A stretch of 64,000 bases of DNA, taken from positions 6,200,001 through 6,264,000 of the forward strand of contig NC_079882.1 of the NCBI RefSeq assembly GCF_029227915.1, given 5' to 3'. Both the position numbers and the translations under genes were made by a program. Position 1 is the stretch's first letter. Every line of letters begins with the position of its first letter. This document shows positions 32,378-42,398 of this stretch, one piece after another. The DNA is from Hydractinia symbiolongicarpus. Taxonomy: Eukaryota > Cnidaria > Hydrozoa > Anthoathecata > Hydractiniidae. A model generated the notes under the pieces. It searched no databases and was not told the DNA's origin. It saw only the letters and a program-made list of their open reading frames with translations.

Positions 32378-33661
32378 ACAAACAAGTGAATAGCAGAAGT
32401 AGTGACATCAACTTAGAAAATACAGAGGTTGAACTTTGTACGTAAGTCACAATAATGCTGCAGTGTAAACACTACTTTAGTTAACATCTTCGTACGTGCC
32501 TTCTGTCTTAAAAAATATTGTTTTTGGCAGGTTTCTCTCACAGTTAAATGAGAATTTTCTAAATTTCATGCAATTTTTTTATTTGTTTTAATATTTTGCA
32601 TTTCCATATGAACTACAATCGCATATCGATTCAGCAGTCTCTCCTTTTCGCGTTTTTTAAAGTTCTTTTGTTGATTTGTAATATTTTGCGTGCGAAATTA
32701 TGCTCTAAAAAACCTTTTGTGGCATAAAGTTTGGATTTAATAAGCTCAAAACAAGTGTATTTGACTTGCTTAAAGAGGTTAACGTTGTTAAAATTTATTA
32801 AGCAACGTAACAAACCACAAGAGTATTGAAGAAAGAAAAAAAGTTTATTTGTATTTATCTGAAGAAAGCTTTTGTAAACATCCTCCCATACTTTGCGGTT
32901 TTTGTCTAACTGTTTTTGTGTACTCTTTTTTTCTTGTTAATGAGATATCTGAGCAGCAATGTCGATGTCGATGCATTCAAAATACAGGAATCGGTAGCTA
33001 TCTTGTGTGAATATTTGGAAATAATGATAACTTATTATTTACTGAAGATTTTAGCATCGCTTTAAGCATTATTGTCGCTCTTAACATTAACATACAGGCA
33101 TGCATCTTGACATGAACCACAATCGAAATTAAGTGGTGTTTGTAAGAAAAGCGTATACTTAAATTTCTCAATGCTCAATGGGCTTAAGTGTTCAGGCGTC
33201 GAGTTGTTTATAACAAGTTGACTAGTTTCAAGTAACTACACTTGCTTTTGACAGTTAGCGACTTCTAATGTCCCACTTGTTCCGCGTTGTGTCGTAGATA
33301 TATCGAGATTGTGGTTAGAAAAACCAAGTTTTCAAGTAATTTTCGTAAAAAAAATAATTATTTTACCGCAGACGACACACTCGCGCCATCCATGTGGAAG
33401 TTTATTTGAGTGTTTACATCCTACTGTCAACAACGCACAGCAACGTTTCGAAATGTGATTTTGTGACGATAAAATTTAACGACTTCCTTAAGCGTTGACA
33501 TATATTAGCTGTTTCGCTCTGAAAGAACATTTGATTGACAACTGAGAAGTAACTGCCAATCAAGATGTAACTATATTTTCTTTAAATATTTTCTTAGTGC
33601 CGAAGATCAGTTGTTGTCTCGACTTTCGTCAACAAATAGTGACGTCTTTGAAAGAGCTTAA
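19418..33661 (+). CDS. FGFR/VEGFR-like receptor tyrosine kinase (11 exons, 793 residues inferred)
   Basis: Exons inferred from GT-AG sites and phase: 19418-19478, 21530-21859, 26529-26789, 27436-27617, 28362-28661, 29450-29729, 30048-30352, 30782-30975, 31183-31423, 31724-31887 and 33598-33661. They total 2382 nt with no internal stop. The protein has a signal peptide (1-18), three Ig domains (about 25-130, 132-216, 220-320), one membrane span (336-358) and a kinase domain (about 400-715). Catalytic features are GSGAFG (412-417), Lys468 in [12 protein letters not shown] (from 576), DFG (596-598) and WMSPE. The C-terminal SNPYLQL (Tyr722) resembles the FGFR phospholipase C-gamma site. It should be a surface receptor that phosphorylates tyrosines after ligand binding. 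The three-Ig plan matches FGFRs such as Hydra kringelchen. The activation loop DIYEDDNYV is more VEGFR/PDGFR-like, so the exact subfamily is open. Confidence 0.88.
20607..20925. repeat. Degenerate tandem repeat in RTK intron 1 (about 50-58 bp, 6 units)
   Basis: Units share a core like CATACAAAGCTTAAACAATG followed by GCATATTTTGTTCNAAAAC. Starts fall near 20607, 20660, 20710, 20768, 20821 and 20868. Identity is low, so the array is old. Confidence 0.5.
21530..21859 (+). CDS. RTK exon 2: Ig domain 1
   Basis: It follows acceptor AAATTTTAG and ends at donor AGTAAGT, phase 1 on both sides. [15 protein letters not shown] and [10 protein letters not shown] give the Cys, Trp and DxGxYxC signature of an Ig fold. 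Confidence 0.88.
22121..22483. mobile_element. Candidate small MITE in RTK intron 2
   Basis: The 15-bp inverted ends are AGGCCTATCAATAAG (22123-22137) and CTTATTGATAGGCTT (22465-22479), with one mismatch. The interior is AT-rich. No clear target duplication. Confidence 0.4.
22768..22795. repeat. (TTC)n microsatellite
   Basis: Eight or so TTC units inside intron 2. Confidence 0.8.
23249..23484. repeat. Dispersed repeat shared (inverted) with 44126-44379
   Basis: The reverse complement of this stretch aligns with 44126-44379 in the Helitron array: GCATTTGGCTACTT, CCAGAGGTAGCTAAAGAGCT, AATAAATAAAG, CTTAAAATTGGTTTGTTT, and ACGTGATGA near the far end. It may be a shared transposon segment captured by a Helitron. 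Confidence 0.6.
24923..25578. repeat. 328-bp tandem duplication in RTK intron 2
   Basis: 24923-25250 and 25251-25578 are essentially identical, each beginning GCCTGTAATTAAAATGTGAT. The near-perfect identity means a very recent duplication or an assembly artefact. Confidence 0.85.
26310..26325 (+). repeat. Poly-G run of 16
   Basis: An uninterrupted G tract in intron 2, about 200 bp before exon 3. It could form a G-quadruplex but may also be a length-variable homopolymer. Confidence 0.8.
26529..26789 (+). CDS. RTK exon 3: Ig domain 2
   Basis: Acceptor TTTCATTTAG, donor GGTGAGA, phase 1 on both sides. [16 protein letters not shown] and [10 protein letters not shown] mark the Ig fold. This one-domain, phase 1-1 exon matches the usual Ig module layout. 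Confidence 0.88.
27436..27617 (+). CDS. RTK exon 4: first half of Ig domain 3
   Basis: Acceptor TATTTCAG, donor AAGGTAACA, phase 1 to 0. It encodes VPPEVQ, KLTCTVK and HILWQYQE. Two extra cysteines (NCSKENTHC) could form a local disulphide. Splitting of the third Ig domain over two exons is also usual in FGFR genes. Confidence 0.85.
27789..28224. mobile_element. MITE with about 170-bp inverted arms and TTAA duplication, RTK intron 4
   Basis: The ends AGGGAACCCGAGGTATAAAA and its reverse complement are flanked by TTAA at 27785-27788 and 28225-28228. The arms are inverted over about 170 bp around a centre of about 100 bp. No ORF. A TTAA target fits piggyBac or Kolobok-type transposases acting in trans. 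Confidence 0.82.
28362..28661 (+). CDS. RTK exon 5: end of Ig domain 3 and transmembrane segment
   Basis: Phase 0 to 0, 100 codons. [15 protein letters not shown] closes the Ig domain. [20 protein letters not shown] starts the single membrane span and is followed by the stop-transfer RKRM. The exon ends SPYSDYQ in the juxtamembrane region. Confidence 0.88.
28686..28760. repeat. Imperfect (GTT)n microsatellite, RTK intron 5
   Basis: Runs of TTGTTG with interruptions just after exon 5. A similar run lies at 30994-31060 in intron 8. Confidence 0.75.
29450..29729 (+). CDS. RTK exon 6: kinase glycine loop and VAVK lysine
   Basis: Phase 0 to 1. [20 protein letters not shown] carries the glycine loop. 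FVAVKTLK has the ATP-anchoring Lys. The stretch between the glycine loop and VAVK is about 40 residues, longer than in vertebrate FGFRs, and rich in Lys, Arg and Asn. Confidence 0.92.
30048..30352 (+). CDS. RTK exon 7: kinase helix C, hinge and short kinase insert
   Basis: Phase 1 to 0. [20 protein letters not shown] contains the helix-C Glu. VNLLGACT and [15 protein letters not shown] form the hinge. [10 protein letters not shown] then a short insert (about 16 residues) precedes [16 protein letters not shown]. The wording near the hinge is VEGFR/PDGFR-like. Confidence 0.92.
30782..30975 (+). CDS. RTK exon 8: catalytic loop and activation segment
   Basis: Phase 0 to 2. [12 protein letters not shown] (catalytic Asp; Cys where FGFRs usually have Ala), [20 protein letters not shown], then [13 protein letters not shown]. 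The usual APE reads SPE. All catalytic residues are present. Confidence 0.95.
30994..31060. repeat. Imperfect (GTT)n microsatellite, RTK intron 8
   Basis: TTGTTGTTATTGCTGTTG-type units. They generate a spurious Cys-rich open frame at 30945-31154. Confidence 0.8.
31183..31423 (+). CDS. RTK exon 9: kinase C-lobe
   Basis: Phase 2 to 0. [20 protein letters not shown] then [17 protein letters not shown] and [31 protein letters not shown] is very close to FGFR sequences. Confidence 0.95.
31724..31887 (+). CDS. RTK exon 10: cytoplasmic tail with FGFR-like docking tyrosine
   Basis: Phase 0 to 2, from acceptor TTATTTTAG to donor AGGTATGT. SNPYLQL aligns with the SNQEYLDL phospholipase C-gamma site of FGFRs. 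The rest is a Ser/Lys-rich tail ([20 protein letters not shown]). Confidence 0.82.
31954..32379 (+). mobile_element. tRNA-derived SINE with (AAAT)n tail in RTK intron 10
   Basis: The head from TGGTAGCCGTGTG through TTAGCGTGGAAGGCCGTTG to ACCCCGGGCAGGTCATG resembles a tRNA with decayed A and B boxes, as in animal tRNA-SINEs. A body of about 240 bp follows, ending ACTAATAAATAAA and passing into about 105 bp of pure AAAT units (32275-32379). The tail implies mobilisation by a LINE with a similar 3' end. Target duplication uncertain. Confidence 0.6.
33598..33661 (+). CDS. RTK exon 11: C-terminal end
   Basis: After acceptor TATTTTCTTAG it completes a Ser codon and encodes [20 protein letters not shown] then TAA at 33659-33661. 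The phase fits exon 10. A possible AATAAA lies near 34267. Confidence is lower than for the kinase exons because the tail is not conserved. Confidence 0.7.
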
Positions 33662-36352
33662 ATTACGTCAAGTCGAAGTACCTGACGACGTGGAAAATAT
33701 ACGTGCCGTCTTTTCAGTGTCGTATATTATAGATAATATTTTTTGCGCGTTATGAAATGTATAAATGCATATAGTATGAGAGATATTTATTTTACTGTAT
33801 TTATGAGTAATTTTTCTTAAGTATTAATGAAAATTGATTTGGCTCTTTGAAGATGCACACAATCAATATTTTTTACTCTCAATATTTTTCTATTTCTTTG
33901 AAACCCTAGTAAAATGAAAACTATGAACTACTTAAAAGCAGTTAATTACACGTGACACACGTTCGATAATTCGACCTTTGCGAAAGAGCCGACGAAAAAG
34001 TTTAGTTTACAGGAATCTACTGATCGAGATATTTGTTCACATCGCGAAAAGTTTATAAATTGAATTTTTTAACCCAAAAAAAGGGTCAAATTGGGTAAAG
34101 GATAAAAATTTGTTCTAGATGGTAAATTTGTTTTTGATATCAAACATAAACAGATGATTTAAGTTTCTTAAAAGTTTTGAGAGTTTTTTAAATCTTTTCT
34201 CGATTTTTTACTAATTTTTAACTTATAAAAATATTATTCTCGACAACTTATTAGAGTGTTTGTATATAAATAAATGCAATTTATTCTAGTGTGTATTTAT
34301 CCAACTTATCGAGGCGTGTTTGACAAATATGTATACATAGTAATTTATTTGAAGTCATATGTTTTTAAGAATAAGATTTACACCTCCCAGGGTTATTTTA
34401 TACAACCGCACCGGTAGTAACTTTTGTAAGAGTATCCGGTGGTAAATTTGGTCCGGTATGAAAACAATCCGGGTTGTGAAATTCTTAATCTTATTCACAT
34501 GAAAACTTATTATTAACAAAAAGTAGCTAAATGTGTAAATTTCTAAATAATGATATTTTTAGTGTGCAGTCTAACTGTGAAAATGCTCTAAAGAATCACA
34601 ACAATACCGCCGTATTCTTTTGTGCCGACCTCGTCCTCAGGTTCTTTAAGAAAAAGCCCTGGGGCCGAAGTTGCTTTATCCGATCTGTTCAATGAAAATT
34701 AAGCATTCTGATAAAAAGAAATTGTAAATACTAAAATAAGTCAGGTAGCTTCAATTTAAAATTAAGACTTTTAGCTTTTGGGTTAATTATGTGTTAGCAT
34801 ACGCGTGATATGGTCATGCAATTAGCCAGGAGACCCAGCATAAGTTTTCATACCACCAGGGAATCGGAATAGGTGGAAAAATTCAGTGGCTCTTAAACGG
34901 TTTTTCTGCGGTCAGACTTCTGACCGCGCTTTTTGATTGTTTATTTCTATTGTTTTTCGCTCACGTGGTCAATATCGCGAAATCTTGTTTTAAGCGAGAA
35001 TGGCTACACTCACCTGAACAAATATAATCAATTCTTGTATTATTTAATAGTTATTATGTGATCACGCCGGCTTTGTGCTAATTGGTTCATTGTAATTCGA
35101 GGTTTGCTGTGAGGTGGATTTAAATTTTAGGGATTGCTCTGACATTTGTTTGCGTCTAATCTTTCGTTTAAGAGAAACTGAATTAGATATCCATGAAGAA
35201 AGCTTAGTTAACTAGGCTATCATGCGAATTTCATCATTCAAAGAATATATTTAGTGTGAATAATTAGTATGTCAAGTGTGATCCGATCAAAAAAGAGACA
35301 CGAATGTCTCTTTTGTTAAGACTTAGTTTAATTTGTGTGAATATTCCCAGACAAAAGAATGAAAATATTTGCTATAAAATTCATGCTCTGTTCACATGGC
35401 AACACCATAGTTTTTTGTTCAAAATGTCAGGTTTGACTTGTAAAGAAGACCCGGTCTCCTACGTGTTAAAAATGCATTATTTATTGCCAAAAAACAGAAT
35501 CTAATTTCTTTGTGGATCAAGATCTTAGAAAACATTCTTCAACTGGAAAACACTGCATTTTTTCCTGTCGATGTGAACAGAGAGTTAGCTCTTCTCTTAT
35601 TATTGCACATGCGCAAACGACTATTTTTTCTGTTATACCTGTCATGTGACAAACATTAATTAGCATATTTACCCAGTGAAGTTTAATAACTGAGAGTAAA
35701 AATATGTAACAAACATATAGTTAAACTAAGTATCGTGTGTTTTTTGTTTGATCTGTAAAAGAACTTGTTACTTGTGTTGACCAAGACTGTGCTATTGTCA
35801 TAACCTGATACATGTCCCATATTGTGGAAAAATCTGCCAAAATAGTGTAAAAACTGGACAATCATAGGCAAAAGTCGATGTTGGATTTAAAACAAGATGT
35901 AATATATTTGAAATAAGTTTTTTACTCGTTATGTATTTACAATATTAACGTCACTCAAACGTCAGTAATAGGGCACATACGGCAATTTTCCGTCGTTATT
36001 ACTATAACGAAATAGGTTAAATCTTTGTGTCGGTATATAAATACAAACAACATTTACAGCTCTTTTAGTATTCTCCAGTATAAGACTCGATTACTTTTTC
36101 GTCTTGCTTATCCCATCAAAACAACAAAAAACCAAAAAAAATTGGCGCCAGCAATTATATGATGCAAGCTAGGGGTGTATTTTGCCAATTTTTATGTGTA
36201 ATGAATTCTTCCATCCAGAATAACGACATATCTGAAGCTTTTGGACATGCTAAAAAAATAAATTAGAACCATTAGAACCTCGTGCAATTCTTACACGAAA
36301 CTTGAATATTTTTTCGGAAAAGATAAGAAAGAATTTCACCACAGGAGGGAAG
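33662..36352. other. RTK 3' UTR and intergenic region
   Basis: AT-rich with no recognisable exon. A possible polyadenylation signal (AATAAA) is near 34267, followed by a GTGTGT-like stretch. One short palindromic repeat lies at 34627-34673. The frames at 35304 and 35683 look like chance. Confidence 0.45.
34627..34673. repeat. Short palindromic repeat, CCTCGTCCTCAGG copy
   Basis: GACCTCGTCCTCAGG and CCCTGGGGCCGAAGTTG face each other across about 20 bp. Confidence 0.45.
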
Positions 36353-36531
36353 TTAATAACACTTTAATTTGTGATATATGACGGACTTATCATAGTCACG
36401 ATAATTGACATGCAAATTTTCTTCATTCACTACTATTTTCACAACATACAAGTTTTTGAGATGGTGTGCGGGCTCGTTCGATAACTGTTTTTGGTTGATA
36501 TCGTGTAAGATAATCCGCTGAGGATAATGTT
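36353..36531 (-). CDS. EGF-protein exon 4: C-terminal end (tentative)
   Basis: In phase with exon 3 if AG at 36533-36532 is the acceptor. It encodes HYPQRIILHDINQKQ and on to KLKCY then stop. The pyrimidine tract is modest and the implied intron is 51 bp. Translation through the donor instead would give a different end. Confidence 0.4.
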
Positions 36532-39500
36532 CTTCAGACACGAAATGTCATATCAGTAAGAAACAATAAAAACATAACTCACGTTTATGGCAACGTTTTC
36601 CGTAGAAACCACTCCCTGAACATAAACATTGAAATTTTGTAACTCCTTTCGTTGCTTTACAAACGCCATTATGACATGGAAAACGTTTGCACGCTCCTAA
36701 AAAAAATGTAAACAAGAGCTTAGCATAGATTTACCTTAGCCTTCTCTAAAATTCGTTCCCGCTCTTTTTCTAACAAAATCGAATGACAAAATGACGTAGA
36801 AGCCCTGGGAAGTAAAGTTGTCTTCGTGAGCCTTCGTGTTTTACTTTCTTGGCGCTATTCTTGTTTCAAAGTGATAGGGAATATTTTTGTTTTTGATTAG
36901 CTGGATTAAGATTCAAGTTATTATCCTTTTGAATGAGAGATGTTGAATTGAAAAAGATGTAAGAAGAATAACTCGGGTAATCGTTAAAGTTATGTCATCT
37001 ATAGGTGAAAATTTAAGAACCCAGCTTTTTCGAGTTTGTTTGTATAAGAACAAATTTAGAAGAGCATGAAGGCTGAAATTGAATAATTTGGGAACATCTG
37101 TTTTTAAACCTGAAAAATGAAGTTAATTCCTATTTTCATTTTAAAAAATCAAAACTTTTATAGAAATACGAAAATAAGGAAAAAATTGTGGAGCATTAAT
37201 TATCTTAAATCCGATGTTTTTTATTTGCCATTTAACAAATGGTCACTGGTACTGCTAAGAATTCTCACCTTCAACTTTTGACACGGCTTTCATGCAAGAT
37301 GTCGCACTTTTGTATTTGAATGGGTTCTCACATCGACGTCTCGTTTTACACAGACATAGACCTAGCGAAGGCCGGTAGAAGCAACCGTAAAATTTCTTTG
37401 CTTTCTGACATTTTGATTTTCCATTTTGTTTACAGTAAACTGAAACTGAAGAAAAAATATGGGGACGATCATACATTTGTAACGACACGATTTAAAACGG
37501 TTCCCGTGTCAATAAAAACAATTTTAGCAAGTAAATAGAATTTTAATAAATTATCTCAAAGAAGTCCTACGACTGGAGACCAGAGAAAATTTAAGGACCT
37601 CTAGATCATTTCACGGGCTAACGACTAGGTTGAAGAAAGTTACATGTATTGAAAAACATAAAAAGAAAATAATGTCAGTAAAAATTTTCATCAGACAGTT
37701 TTCTGAAGAGAAACAAAAATTTATTTAACTTAATTTATTTCCTCTAATTTTCAGCGCAACATTGTATTCACTAATTTTTGTTTTTTTTTCTTTAATTTAA
37801 TGCGACTATGGATTTTCCTCTGATTAGAGTGCAACCAGATCATTTGAGAGACATGTTTTCATTAATTTTGACATTGAATCAAACTTAACTTAATAAAATG
37901 CCACAAGCAGATGTAACAGAAGCAAATAAGTATAACGAAAAACGAAAATTGATAAAAGAAAGAAGTAATAAGAAGAAAGAAAATAGAAAAAATAAAAAAT
38001 AAAACTAAAAAAATTGTTATTTTTTTTTCTAATTTTAGCACGATCAAGGTCAATTTTACTCTTAATTTTAGTACGAAATTAAATATCCGAAACAAGATAA
38101 GATGCGACCCTCCGAAAATAATTATTTTTTGGTCGCACTAAATTAGAGGAATGACGGTATGTTTTTTGACAAATAGGTCGGTATTCTTTTTATTACGAAT
38201 CCCATTTACATGAGGCCATCCCCCTTTCTTACATAAGAAATGAAATAAGTACTAAGTTGCTAATTATTAACTAATATCATGCACCTAATTACTTCAAGCA
38301 AAGTAGACTCAACCTCCGCTCTGTGTGTGCTTTGTTTTATCGTCTTTCAGACCAGAACAAAATTGCAAACGAGGCTAGGGTCAGCGGCATTCATCATAAA
38401 TACCAAATATAGAAACAACAGCACCTTATTTATTATGAAAGACTAAAGAGGATATTTATAGAAGTGTTGTCATAAAACTCCGCCTTTTCAATTCACCGAA
38501 TAATCTTACCGCCCGAGATGCCGTCCCTATTTGTTCGTATTTTTAATCTTTGGGAAATTAAAAAGTGTTATGATATCACACGTATTAATGATAAGCTCTA
38601 CCAACTGACTAACTCCTTTCCGTCTGTCTTTTCATTTTTTGATAATAAAAGAAGCCGCTAAAAGGGTTATCATTAGAACGAACTACACAGAACTACACAG
38701 TGTCTACCTAGCTTCTAAATAAGCGGGTTGTAAATATGACTAATAAATCATCAATTTCAAATGAAATGTTGGCGATTTTCGGTGGGATAAATAAAGCCGC
38801 AATGAGTGAACGAAGGAATGTTGAAGAAGAAAAAATTAAGAAGTGTGAAGTTGTGATTCATTTCACCGCTGCATAATGAGGATTTATATTCGAATGTTTA
38901 TGGTGTAAGCAAAATTCTGTTTAAAAACATTAAACGTGTGTGATGGGGAAGCTATTTTCTCTCGAAATGTGTGATTTTTATCTTAGTTGTTTTTATAAAC
39001 TTTCTTGTTTGATGACGGAAGTTTCGGAAGCCACATGTCGACCTATGTAAAAATCAACAAGTGTACATAACGGAAAAAAATTGACTGTGATTTAAAGGAG
39101 AAGTCATTCCTATCAGCAACCACAGTCACAATCAAATACTTTTGTTTCTGTGTTTTCTGCGTGAATACATGGTTTCATTACAACTAAAAATTCTCTTTTC
39201 AAGTTTACAAAGTTAAAAAAAATTAAAAATAAGAAAGTTATTCAGACAGATCAAATTACCGAGTAAATAAGGCTTGCCATTGAAGACTTTGGTGATTAAC
39301 CAAGTGTAATTTTCGCTTTGCGACTAATCTATGTATTTGCTAAAAAGTTATATACAGGCTTGTTCGTGAAATTTTATCAGTTTAAATTTTCTAAATTCGT
39401 ATGGAATTGAGAAATATTTTGTTTTTAAAAGTTACGACCTATGAAAGGAAAACACATCGTAGGCATATACACGAATCTGCGTAATAAAATCAATATAGGT

Positions 39501-39995
39501 TAATAAATATTTATTCATGGCACTGCCTGTCTAAAATGCAGCTCAGAAATTCCATAGCCCTGTCAGATAGATAACAACATTATAATTGAATTGTCCGTCA
39601 CATTTTGAACGCGTATTTTTTATTTTTCATTTTTTCTTTGGTATTGGTATTGTTTCTCCGCACATTTCAGAACAGAATAACCAATACTTATAACTAAGGC
39701 GTTTTTTGTAAGTAACCCAAATTTTTAAATAGCCTCGAAATTCTCAAGGCTAAGTATAAGCAAAGACGGCAGTTTCTCACTAATAACTTTAACTCAAAAT
39801 TCCTTGTTTTCCTGTTGCAAAAAAAAAAACGTGTTTCGATAATAGCATCTACTGCGTGCTTATACTGCGCTCTGTAACATAAACATCTATGCCTATTTCA
39901 ATATGTACTAGTCTATGAAAAACGCATAATAAAAAATAAATAAATAAATACATACCAACAGTGAGAAGCAACACGCAAAACGTTGTAAGTTTCAT
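36353..39995 (-). CDS. Small secreted protein with Cys-rich module and EGF-like domain (4 exons, 169 residues inferred)
   Basis: Minus-strand exons inferred from splice sites: 39995-39956, 37445-37269, 36696-36583 and 36531-36353. All junctions are phase 1 and the total is 510 nt. Exon 1 gives MKLTTFCVLLLTV, a signal peptide that continues VSVYC in exon 2. Exon 2 is a cysteine-rich module (CKQNGKSKC, YGCFYRP, CLCKTRRRC, SATSC) that loosely recalls follistatin or Factor I modules. Exon 3 is an EGF-like domain with spacing C-x4-C-x4-C-x10-C-x-C-x9-C, from ACKRFPCHNGVC to FYGKRC. Exon 4 adds about 58 residues with no cysteine until CY at the end. It is likely an extracellular ligand or modulator. 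The family is not recognised. The last intron is only 51 bp, so exon 4 is the weakest part. Confidence 0.6.
36583..36696 (-). CDS. EGF-protein exon 3: EGF-like domain
   Basis: Acceptor TTTTTTTTAG and donor CGTGAGT. A 114-nt phase 1-1 exon encodes exactly one six-cysteine EGF domain, the classical shuffled module. Confidence 0.8.
37269..37445 (-). CDS. EGF-protein exon 2: cysteine-rich module
   Basis: Acceptor TTTTTTCTTCAG and donor GGTGAGA, phase 1 on both sides, 59 codons. Seven cysteines include a CLC pair. The open frame extends upstream past the acceptor, so the ATG visible there (37488) is not the start. Confidence 0.68.
38736..38876 (+). CDS. Possible 46-residue small ORF inside the EGF-gene intron
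   Basis: ATG to TAA encodes MTNKSSISNEMLAIFGGINK, then a charged stretch (SERRNVEEEKIKK) and CEVVIHFTAA. It looks less AT-driven than its surroundings, but nothing else supports it. It could equally be a decayed exon or chance. Confidence 0.2.
   Translation: MTNKSSISNEMLAIFGGINKAAMSERRNVEEEKIKKCEVVIHFTAA
39956..39995 (-). CDS. EGF-protein exon 1: signal peptide
   Basis: ATG at 39995 encodes MKLTTFCVLLLTV plus one base, then donor GGTATGTA. The hydrophobic run after Lys2 is a typical signal peptide core. Confidence 0.6.
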
Positions 39996-40761
39996 ATTTT
40001 TTTTTTAGTAGTTCGATTCTTTTACTCGATAATCGATTTCTTCTGTCCACTTTAAAGAAAAATTCAACTGTGAATAAATAGCGCTCACAAGGTTTTATCA
40101 ATGAAATTGACAATAATACTCACCCGGACACAAATATATTAAATAAATAAAGTAATATGACCCCCTGGTAATGCTATTTTTACTTGCGTTTCCGTGCAAT
40201 AACAGCACAAAACTTCTTAAGGTCAATGGAATATTAAGCGGGGGTCAAATGTTGTTAAGAAAAACAAAAGATTGATGAAGACGCTGTATTAAGGTGTAGA
40301 TGCAAAATAACGACGTTCTGAATCTGACGGACGTCATTTTCAAGAAAACAAATATAACAGCTTTTATTTGTTTACATACTTGACTCCCATCCAAAACAAT
40401 TTAACTGCTTATGTCGATATCATCAAAGCACGGATCACATAAAAAGGTTTAGCAATTTTTCTTTTCAAAGAAATAACAGTTAACATTATAAATTAATTAT
40501 GAATTATTTTTATTTCTAATTTTTTTTAAAAAAAGGATTATTCCAAAAGCTTTTTATAATTTGAAATTTCTACAGACAACTAAAATTTTCATCCTTAATT
40601 AACCTCGCGTGAATTAATTTTCACCAATTAAATTTTATCCTTTAGTTAGTTTATGACGTCTGGTAAACACTAGCTAAAAAGTAGCTTACGTAACATGGCT
40701 TTAACTTTCTCTTACAATCTCCTTCCCAAGGCCACACATATCCAAAAGCGAAAAAGAAAAT

Positions 40762-40843
40762 CTGGGGACGAGATTGGCAGGCACTAATAATTTTATTTGA
40801 AGAAGATGGGAGATTTGCCAATAGATCAACCTCGTTCCTAGGG
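40762..40843. repeat. Short palindromic repeat, inverted-arm order
   Basis: CTGGGGACGAGATTG at the left and CAACCTCGTTCCTAGG at the right. Here the GGGG-type arm comes first, the reverse of the other copies, so two neighbouring copies may have lost their outer arms. Confidence 0.4.
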
Positions 40844-42340
40844 CCTCCTGTCACTTTCTGATTCGTTATGACAAGAGGAACGAACACATTTGTGTCGCCA
40901 TTTTTCTATAAACTAAAGAAGCCACTAATTAGTATATTTCACTATTGCATGATAAATTATTTTCACACCATCCCACAAAATTTCATTGGTGATATTTTAA
41001 TGTGTCTAACTACTTTCATTTCATTGGAACTGAGTTTCATTTTTATTTAATCACTATCCAGGACACTGGCGTCGGACGGCGGCCCCAAAAGTAGTTGGAA
41101 CAAAGGAACAAAGAGTATCATTGAATGTACCTCCGTAGCGGTTGTTGCACGAAAATAGAGCGCGTTGGTGTCATTACCTATATAATCAAGATTTTTGCTA
41201 CTATTTTGAATTTTTTATTAAAGCTTCGTTACCAGTGCTGCGTTTTTTTGCCAATATTATCTTCGCATACTATTGTGGTAAATAGTTAGTTTCTATCGTT
41301 CAGTGTATTTCGTTGTAGAGTGGAAACTCCTTTTAAGCAGACACTTACGGAAACAAAGATTTTGTCCGCTTTAGAGAGGTGTATGCTTGGACAGGTTTTG
41401 CTTTATTTGGCAAGAAACGTGAAGAAAATTATACTCCAAAACCGGAAATCCATTAGGTTTTAACAAAATTGAACGAAAGAATGGTGTTCCGACAAGATTA
41501 CCGGCTTGAATCCGTCGTCTATATAATAGTTTTCAGCTTCAAGCGCCATGACGTCATATTCTAAAATAAAAATATTCATAAGAACACAGTCGGAATATTT
41601 CAAGCATGCGACAAGAAAGGGCGTAGCACCTCTGAAAGAATTTTTAGAGGACTCCTCCCCCGCCAAACTCGGTCTGATAGGGTTGATATGGGTTCGGCTC
41701 GGGTCAATGCAGTCTCTTTTAACAGCCAAATAGATCTTACACATATCTGACGTCTCTGACACAACCTGTATCAAATGACAAGATGAGCTTAAACGTTTGG
41801 TTACTATGGCTTGACCTAGAATATCTTGTCTTAGCAATCATTGATTAATTGCAACGCTCAACTGAGGGTTATGTAAAAAGTCACATATGATGCAGTGGAA
41901 AAGTTGGGCTTTAAGACCTTCGCATGAAAGACTTTCAGTATTCAGCAAGATATTATGGAGTATACAGTTGGACGTTTCACACTGGATCACAATTATTTTA
42001 CCACTCATATCAATTCATACACATGCTGTGTGAGATATATGCCGTGGTTTAACCAACCACAATACTAAAATTAAAAGTTAACCTTTCGGTGTCAAGCACC
42101 TCTTTTGCTATTCTTTCAGGTAACTAGTTTATTCCCAATAAAAGCAAAGCATTGATCAAGAACAAGGGTTTGTCTTGCTTATAAAGTAAGTCACATTGTT
42201 TTCTTGATAATGGAATTTGGCAATGTAAGTCAACATAGGCCTCCTTTTCACCTCCTCTGCTCTCGAATCAGATTTTCGTTGTAAACATTAACGGGTGAAA
42301 TTGTTTTGTATACGTGGTTAGTTATATGCATAGAAGTCGT

Positions 42341-42398
42341 GGCAACCTCGTCCCCAGAGCATCTTGTATCTTTTTTGACCCTGGGACGTAGTCGTTGG
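42341..42398. repeat. Short palindromic repeat, CCTCGTCCCCAG family
   Basis: Arms GGCAACCTCGTCCCCAG and CCCTGGGACGTAGTCGTTG form an imperfect inverted repeat of about 58 bp. Same family as 922-992, 34627-34673 and 40762-40843. Confidence 0.5.

Noticed and set aside
32262-32450. Frame with [10 protein letters not shown] repeats
   Set aside because: Translation of the (AAAT)n microsatellite.
41460-41837. 125-codon minus frame with an ankyrin-like stretch
   Set aside because: Only a dozen residues resemble an ankyrin helix. No neighbouring repeat and no splice sites that would make a module.
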